NCBI RefSeq assembly: GCF_000212735.1
Contig: NC_015510.1
Location: 372,001-436,000, forward strand
Length of the DNA stretch: 64,000 nt
Reading direction: 5' to 3'
Origin: Haliscomenobacter hydrossis DSM 1100
GTDB lineage: Bacteria > Bacteroidota > Bacteroidia > Chitinophagales > Saprospiraceae
Shown here: positions 16,901 through 25,900 of the stretch, piece by piece
How the letters are laid out: every line of letters begins with the position of its first letter
How positions within the stretch are numbered: position 1 is the first letter of the stretch
Notes under the pieces: model-generated
What the model was told of the DNA's origin: nothing
The model's input: the letters and a program-made list of their open reading frames with translations, nothing else
Databases searched by the model: none
Position numbers and translations under genes: made by a program

Positions 16901-19900
16901 ATACTTCCAACAAGCTGAAGAGGTTTGCGCCAGTGATCAACTGGTAGATGAAGGAGTAGGCAGCATTGCCGTAGGTCGCATTCGCCGGACCAGCATCAAT
17001 CCCGTCAATGACGAAAAAGTTGAAATGCGGGGTTTTGTGCAATTCGATTTAAATGCCTTTGTTCCTAAAAATGCAACCATTGAAAAAATTGAATACCGTC
17101 CTACCTCACTGACTGGTGGTTTCCAACAAGTTTGTGAGGTCGACGTGGTCAACACAGGTGCCACGGGTGACATTCAATTCGACATTACTCAGGTTAAAGC
17201 AAACAACTACGCACCATACATCGGGTATCAACAATCCATCAATGATGATTTGTATGATGTCAAGTACAATGATTTTGTGATTGCCAAAGATGCCATAGGT
17301 GCACTGACCGATTTGGGGCCTCAAGGGGTAATCGATGCACAACAAAGACTGAACGACGATGGAATCTTCCAGGTCGGTTTGGCTTTGTCTGGCAATGATT
17401 TTGATTTGCCCGTTTATCAATTCCACGGGATGGTATTTGCACCTTCCGGTGCACACACCCTGTGCATTACTTATACCCTTAAGGACTACGGTGACTTGCC
17501 AGAACCAAAATTTGCCACCGATCTAGCGGGTGGTTTGGTAGGTCCTAGCCACCGGATTGATTTGATTGATACCAATACTGATCCAAACGCAGAGACGTTT
17601 GAGCCAGCCATGTTCATCGGTCTTACACCTCCAGATGGTGAAGCAGATGGACAACCTTCAGTATTTGCTGATGGTGACAACAACGATGATGTTAACGACG
17701 AAGACATCAACAGCGCCTGGTTTACTAACCCTGCTACTGATGACTCATTGATTGCGGGTAATACGATTACCCTGAGCTTTCCGGTAACCAACAACTTGCC
17801 TGGACCAGTAAATGTCATCGCATTTTTTGATTGGAACAACAACGGAGTTTTTGAAAACGACACTGAGCGTTATAGCACCACTGCTCCAAATGGAGCGAGT
17901 ACGGTGACCTTTTTGGACCTGCAAATCCCCATCTATGCAACTGGCAACGTTGGGGTACGCGTGCGGATGACTTCAGGGGCAGTATTCGATGCTTACGGCC
18001 CAGCACCCGATGGGGAAGTTGAAGATTATCTGTTGCGCGGTATCGCTGGTTTCGACTATGCCGACCTTCCCGACTCCGAACCTACCCTTACACCTGGAGC
18101 TACGGGTATCGGCAACTACGAAACAATTTTTGCCATCGATGGTAGCCGTGGTCCACGCCACTTGATCAATCCAAATTTGAGAATTGGCAATACGATTGAT
18201 GCAGAATTGGATGGACAACCTCAAGCCAATGCATTTGGTGACGACATCAATGGCATTGACGATGAAGATGGTGTCATTCAGCCCGACTCAGTAGTGAGAG
18301 GTAAACCCGCTCGCTTCAGAGTATTTGTGACCAATAAAACCATGGCTAATGCCTACTTGATGGGCTTTGTAGACTGGAACAACGATGGTTCTTTTGAAGA
18401 TGCATCGCCTAACCAAAAGTCTGGACCAATCACCATAGCACCTGGATTCAGTGGTTATTACGATGTCATCTTTCAGGTACCGGTTAATCCAAACCCGCTA
18501 CCAGAAAGAGTAGCTTCTCGTTTCCGTTTGTTCAACGTAAACAATGCCTCCACACTTTTGTCAACTGGACCTGCGCAAGGGGTATTGACGGATGTACAAG
18601 GTGAAGTAGAAGACTCTTGGGTGACCATCGTCGGTTACGACTGGGGTGACCTGGGTGAACCACGCTACATCACCGACGCTCAAGGTGGCCAGGCTGGCCC
18701 AAGCCACAAAATTTATGCCATTGACAATGGAGCTGGCCCAGTTACTTCCCTCTACATCGGCGCAACACCACCTGATGCAGAACCACAAGGCAATCCAAAT
18801 CAGCCAGCTACGGGTGATGACAACAACGGCATCGATGACGAGGATTTGAGTCCCAACAACTTCTTGAATCCAACTACCCTCCTACCCTATCCGCTCATTG
18901 CCACAGACAGCACGGTATTGCGGATTCCGGTTACCAATAATTTCTTGAATAAAACCGCAACCCTCTGGGCCTTTATCGACTGGAATGGTGATGGCCAATT
19001 CAATGGAGTAACTGAAACGTATCAACGTACAGTGCCTGCTGGATTCATTGGCAATGTCAATATGGGTATTCGTATCCCCAATATTGCCCTTTCTGATTCT
19101 ATCGGCGTCCGTATCCGCATCACTTCTGGGAACATTCTCGATGCGTATGGTCAGGCACCTGACGGTGAAGTAGAAGACTTCATGGTCGAACTACGCGGAG
19201 CGGAATACGGCGACTTACCCGATGCCACAGCTGGTACAGGTAACAACGATTACCAAACCCGCCGCGTATACAATGGCCCTCGCCATGGTGTTCCTGTAAC
19301 TCCACTGGTATTCATGGGTAAAGAAATTGATACAGAAGCGGATGGTCAACCAACGGAACGCGCCAATGGCGACGACAACAACCAAATTCCCGATGACGAA
19401 GATGGCATCGTCTTCCTTGGGCCACTTGTACCAGGTAGTACCAGTCAACTGTCGTTCTCTGGAACAAACAATACTACTGACACTGCAACGCTGCACATAT
19501 GGGCAGATTGGAACAGTGATGGTATTCTGGAGTATGTTGACAGTGTAGATGTTGGTCCAACTACAACCGTAGCTGGACAAATCGTTAATTTCAATGTACC
19601 AGCCAATGCCACTTTTGCGGGTGGCAAAGTTTTCTTCCGCTTCCGTTTCACTACGGATACCATATTTAACGTGGCACCAAGCCCCAATGGCTCGGCAGCT
19701 GACGGTGAAGTAGAAGATTACTTCCTACCGATCTTCAAAATGGGCAACCTGGTTTGGGAAGACCGCAACCACAACGGACTCCAAGATGCAGAAGAAATCA
19801 ACCTGGGCATTGAGAATGTTCGCGTCGTGCTGCGTTTTGGCGGTGTTGATCCAATTACTGGTCGTTGTGATTCGGTAAATCAAAATACGGCCACCAATCC

Positions 19901-22900
19901 AAATACCATCGCCATTAGCGGCGGTACAGACTTGGTAAGGGATTCAATTTTACAAGTATTTACTGATTCGTCTGGTTTGTATTGCTTCACCGGTTTGATT
20001 GAGGGTGTTTACCAAATCATTGCTGTAGATACCTTTGGTTTGACCCCGACTCGTTTTGACTACATCAAAAACGTGACCGAAGAAGACCTCGACAGTGATG
20101 GCAAACCACTCAAAAATCCATGGGATTATGTAAGTGGTGACCGCAGACAATCGAAGAGCCAAATGTTCAAGCTCAAGATTGATCAGATTGGTACGGACGA
20201 AGAAGGTATTCTGGATCAAGGCAATCCACAATTGCTCGATCCAAACGCAGTCGGTGCACTTCCAGATGACCGCGTTGAGCAACGCATCGACTTTGGTTAT
20301 GTGGGTCTTGATTTGGGCGATTTGGCCGAATCTGGCAGCAATCCTTCTTTGACCAACTTCATTACTTCCGAAAACGGTACCAAACCTGAAGGGCCTAAAC
20401 ATATCGTTACGCCAGATCTTAAACTGGGTACTTGCCAGGACGTAGAATGGCAAGGTCAACCGGATCAGGACGCTGGTGCTGAATTCAAACCTGCACCCGA
20501 CGCTGGTGGCGATGATCCAATTGCCGATTTCAGCAACTATCCCAACTTCCCATACGATCCTTCACAAGGACGGCGCTGGCCATTCCACGATGCTGCCAAT
20601 GCTTGTGGCGACGACGAAGATGGTATCCGCTTCCTAACCCCCATGATTGCGGGTTATGACGCTATCATTTCCGTCAAATACGCCGCCAAGATCAACCTCA
20701 ACGGCCCGGATGCTTATCTCCATGCCTGGTTTGACTGGAACGGCGATGGTAACTTTGACAATGGCGCAGGGGTAATCGACGCCAATGAGCACATCATTTT
20801 CTACAAGCGCGACGGCGTGGTTGTCCCCAACATGTTGGAGGCCAATACCCAAGCCGTTAAGCTGGAAATGAGCTACTTGACATCGGCCACTGATTCCCTG
20901 ACCTTGACCTTCAAAGTACCCGCCAACGTTGCCTACAACAATGGCAATATCTTGTCTCGTTTCCGCATCAGCTTTGACCCACAATTGGGACCAAACGGAA
21001 TCCTGGCCCCAAGCCTGAACTTCCCTGATCCTCAACCAGGAGCAGGTGTAAGTCAAGTTCCTGGCGGCGTTATTCCTTACGGTGAAGTGGAAGATTATTT
21101 CATCTCCTTGTCTAAAGTAGGCAATACCGTATTTGAAGACCGCGATTACGACGGCTTCCAGGATGACCTCGAACCAGGAATTGCCAACGTTCCAATTCAG
21201 CTGCAGTTTGCAGGTGCTGACGGCATCCTGAACAGTGGTGATCCTTACGAATTTACCTATCACGATACCACCGATGCCAATGGCCGCTATTTCTTCTGTG
21301 GCTTAATTGGTAACGTTGATCCTTCGGGCATTCCGAATCCAGTGTATCAATTGATTGTTAAAGACCCAGCGGGCATGACTGCTACCTTCAACAATCCTGA
21401 TCCATCGGATGATGCATGTATCGATGACAACAGCAACGGTGACGACCTCTTGATCGACAACCGCATTACGACCGATACGTTCACGATCACCAACCCAATG
21501 ATGTTGTGTTTGGATGAAAACGAACGCAATGATGTGGGTGGATTGCTGCCGGGCAGCAACCTACCTCCTGCTTTGGATGCCTTGAACAACTTCCCGGACA
21601 ACCAATACGACGAAACCCGTGACTTTGGTTACACCGGATTTGATTATGGTGATCTGCCGATTGCCAGTGTGAAACCAGGTTCCAACTACCTGACTTTGCG
21701 TGACTCGATGAATGCCTTGTTCAACAACAAGTTTGGCGCACGCCACGCGATCCAGCCACGTTTGTACCTCGGTAAGGGCGTAGATGGGGAACTCAATGGC
21801 AAGCCAGATGATGACGCGGGCAGCAAAGCGGGTGGTGACGACGACGACCAGGGTGCCTTCAAAAAAGGTGTAACTGCCGATGACGAAACGGGTGTACGCC
21901 TGCTTTCTCCACTGCTTCCTGGGGAATTCGCCTACATCAAAGTCAACTATACTTCGCAGGATACCACCAACGGTGGATACATCAACCGCACCGCCTACCT
22001 CGATGCCTTCATCGACTGGAACGGCAACGGCGTGATGGACATTCCGGCAGAAAAAGTGGAGTTTACTCATCAGTCTACCTCAAGTGCTTCACCTTTTTCC
22101 ACGAACAACCTCGTTACCATTTTACCGCCACTAACCCGTACAGCAACCTTGCCCGCTACCGGAGCAAATGGAGTGGACAGTACAATTCTGGCCTTCCGGG
22201 TGCCCACTACGGCAGTGTTTGATTCAGGGGTAGTTTTCATGCGTTTCCGTTTGGGTTGGACCAATTATGCGGCTTCTTACCCTATGTCGTTCCCGAACGG
22301 TTTAGGAGCGGACAACAACATCTTCCATATGGCTACATCACCCTACGTAAAGGCCTACGAGCCTTTCAATGATGTAGCATTGCCTGATGTAGCCAATCTT
22401 GGCAGATACCCTTACCCACAAGGGGAAGTCGAAGATTACGGCATTCCAGTGGCTAAAATTGGCAACCTTTCCTGGTTTGACCACGATGTATTTGGTGATC
22501 AGGACACCCGTGAAGATGTAGTTGATTCACTGCACCTCGTGCTCATCTGGGGTGGTGTGAATGGTACTACCGGTGCATTTGACACCGTGGGCTACCAAAC
22601 CAGCTTGACTTCATTGGGTACAGTTACCGATATCTTGTATAACCGTTCTATTGCACCACCTACAGTAGGTACTTACACTCCAGGCGCACTGGTCAAAACG
22701 GGTATTTCTCCCGCAGCAGACAGCGGATTGTACTCCTTCCGCGGTTTGATCCCGGGCATCTACTACGTGTTGCCGATGAAATACTTCGCAACCGACAGTG
22801 CTTCGTTTGTAAACGCATGGCCTAAACACCGCGTGGTTACCCTCCAGGACAACCCTGGGGTAAGCGATGGTCAGGACAGCGACGGCAGAACCTCTGGCGT

Positions 22901-25900
22901 TGGTGGCACCAGCCGCGGCCCCGGTGCATTTGTCAAAATTCTGGATGGCAACAGCCGCCAACCTGAAGTATGTGTCAATGATCGTCCTTTGTTCGCCGCT
23001 CCAAATCCAATCAATGATGCCCGTGAAGGTGGTTCTGCTGCCGAACTGCGCGCCAATGATGCGATTGAAAACGGCAAACGCGACGCTGATGACAATGCCA
23101 ATCCATTTACACCGGCCTTCTTCCCTGATAACCAGTGGGACAAGTCGGTAGACATCGGTTGGGTAGACGAACCAAACGTCGAAGCAAGTATGGACATCGT
23201 TGGGGTGAACTTCCCCACCAGCCAGATTTGCGGCAACTTCAACGTAATCACGCACTTGTGTGTGAAAAACCCACAAGAAGTGCCACTCGATAGCTTCCAG
23301 ATGTTTTTCAACCTACAGGATGCGTACGGCAATGCGTTGTATACGGGTACCAAACCAATCATCACGATTGTAGACAGTGCCTTCGTGACCAATCCGGCGC
23401 ATGTAAAAATTCGCAAATCTTCACTGGTCAACTTCAAGACCAGTGTCAATGCCAAACCAAAGGATTTGCTGGTGGTGAACCCCAACTACAACGGTACAAC
23501 CGATACCAAGTTGTTGGTGCCAACTTCTGAAAAACCTCATTTCTTACTCCGTGGTGACTCCATCTTGTGTGTACAAATCGAGTTTGAAATTGATCCTTCG
23601 AAAATCGATGCTTATCCCTGGATGTTGTCTGCCTCTGTCACTGCTCGTGCAGTAGGTTTCAACAAAGCCACCGGAGACAAGCGTCCATTGACGGATTTCC
23701 GCTTCTTCCACCCACGTTTTGGCAAGTCAATCGTGGTATTTGACTCTACCGATGAGTTTGATGATCCAATGCCGATGGCGGGTCTGGTTTACCCTGACGG
23801 TGGCGATGGCATCTTGTTTGAAGGTATGGTTGCCGACCGTGGTCTGAAAGGTGATTATCAATTGCCTTACGTTTCTCCAAACGTAACTGGCCGCGATAAG
23901 TACGAAGACGAGGACGATAAAGCCATCATGAACGACTCTTGCTGGATCAATACGAAGTGGAACAGTGGCTATAAAGAGTTTACCATTGCCTTGGATGCAA
24001 ACTGTCAAGCAATTGTCAACGCAGATCTGTTGGTTCCTAACTTCATTGCTGCTTGCGGATTCGACAAGTATCCAATGGGTAGCTACTACCGGGTAATCAT
24101 CCAAGACAAGTGGACTGAAGAAACCCTTTGGGCTTCGGTAGATCGGGTACCATTCGACGTGAACAAATACCTGGATCGCCAACTCATTTACAAAGTGAGA
24201 AGTGTGGCCAACCATTGTAACGTGATCTGGGGGCCAATTATCTTTACCGATAAGATTCCACCGGTGGTGACTTGTCCCCCCAATACCTCACGTAAGCTCA
24301 ATGCGAAAAACGAGATCGTAGGTACCTATACTTTCGTTTGTACCGATATCGACAGCATCTACAATGTTGAAAAATCCTGGAAGAACGTCAACTATCCATA
24401 TTACACCGGATTGGCTACGGCTACCGATGCTTGTGGTGCCCCAAGATTGGAAAACATCAAAGATGAGATCATCTACTTGAGCGATTGTAACGAATCAGCG
24501 GCCAATGGTTACATCTATGCGCAGATTCGCCGGACCTTCATCTTTATTGACCGCATGGGCAACAGAGCAAATTGCAGCCAGCTGATCAACTTCTATCGTC
24601 CAACGATCAAGCTGCCAGATTGCAAAATCTCGGTGCCAAACAATAAGGCCAAAGGCGATACGCTGATTTTACCGATCGATTTGGTAGGGAAGAAATACAA
24701 CATCAAAGAATCCGTTCCTTACTTCATCAATGGATCTGGAGATACCATTTACATCACAGGTAAAGACTACTGTGGATTCTCCTTCAATTACACCGACGAA
24801 GTGTCCTTCGAAACCGGACAAGGTCGTTGTGGTAAGAAGATCATCCGTACCTGGTCAATTTTTGACTGGTGCTATGGTCATGGAGCTAATTATCCAAACT
24901 ACCTCATGCAGCCTGAAAGCAATAATTATTGTTATGCAGGAAGCAGTTGGGCTGGTGGTCGTTACACCTGGCAACAAACCATTATTGTAGGTGATGATGA
25001 AAAACCGATCATCTTTGCCCTGGACATCGACAAAGATGGACATGTTGGCAGATTTGATCCAGGACCAGCACCCAATTATCCAAATAGTCCTAAAGATTCA
25101 ACGTTAACTTACGATCCAGATGACGTACTGATCTACTCTACTAGTCCGATGGATTGCACGGGTAACTTCTTGTTCAACCGCGATCACTTCAAAGTAATTG
25201 AACAAAGTGACTGGTGCTACGACATCCGCGTAGTGGAGCGTGTAGCTATTCTCGATCTGGATGAGCGCCCCACTGGTAAATTTGAGTTCAAGATTCACCC
25301 ATTCGTGAAGATTACGGGTGATTGTATCAAAGGTTACACCGTAATTGGGGTACCGATGAAAGGCGACTGGTTTATAGAAGTACGCGTTTACGACGCTTGT
25401 TACTCTGAAAGCACTGCCCTGATTCCAGTACGCATTATGGATCAGATTTCACCAGTGGTGATCTGTGACGACAAGCTGAATATTACCCTTGACAACCAAG
25501 GCAACGGATTTGTCGCAGCAAAAGACCTTGATGAAGGCAGCTGGGACAACTGTAACAAATTGGATTGGGTGAAAGTACGTCGTCCGGTTCAGGATGCTTG
25601 TGTAGCAACGTTGCTGAAGTTCCCACGCGTCATTGATGTCAACAAAAACGGCAAGATCGATCCATACGATCCGTCTAAAGGATTGGTTGACTTGAATGGC
25701 AATGGCCGGACCAATGATGATTACGATTACATTGACCTCAACAGCGACCGTATTCCACAGCTCAATGAGTATTTCACCATCGGTGAATACTTTACCAAGA
25801 ATAAACCTGCTGCTGGCAATGGTTCAGACATGATCATGACTCCATTGATGGATACCGTTCCATTCTTCTGCTGCGATGGTGGAAGTCTGATGGTGGAATT

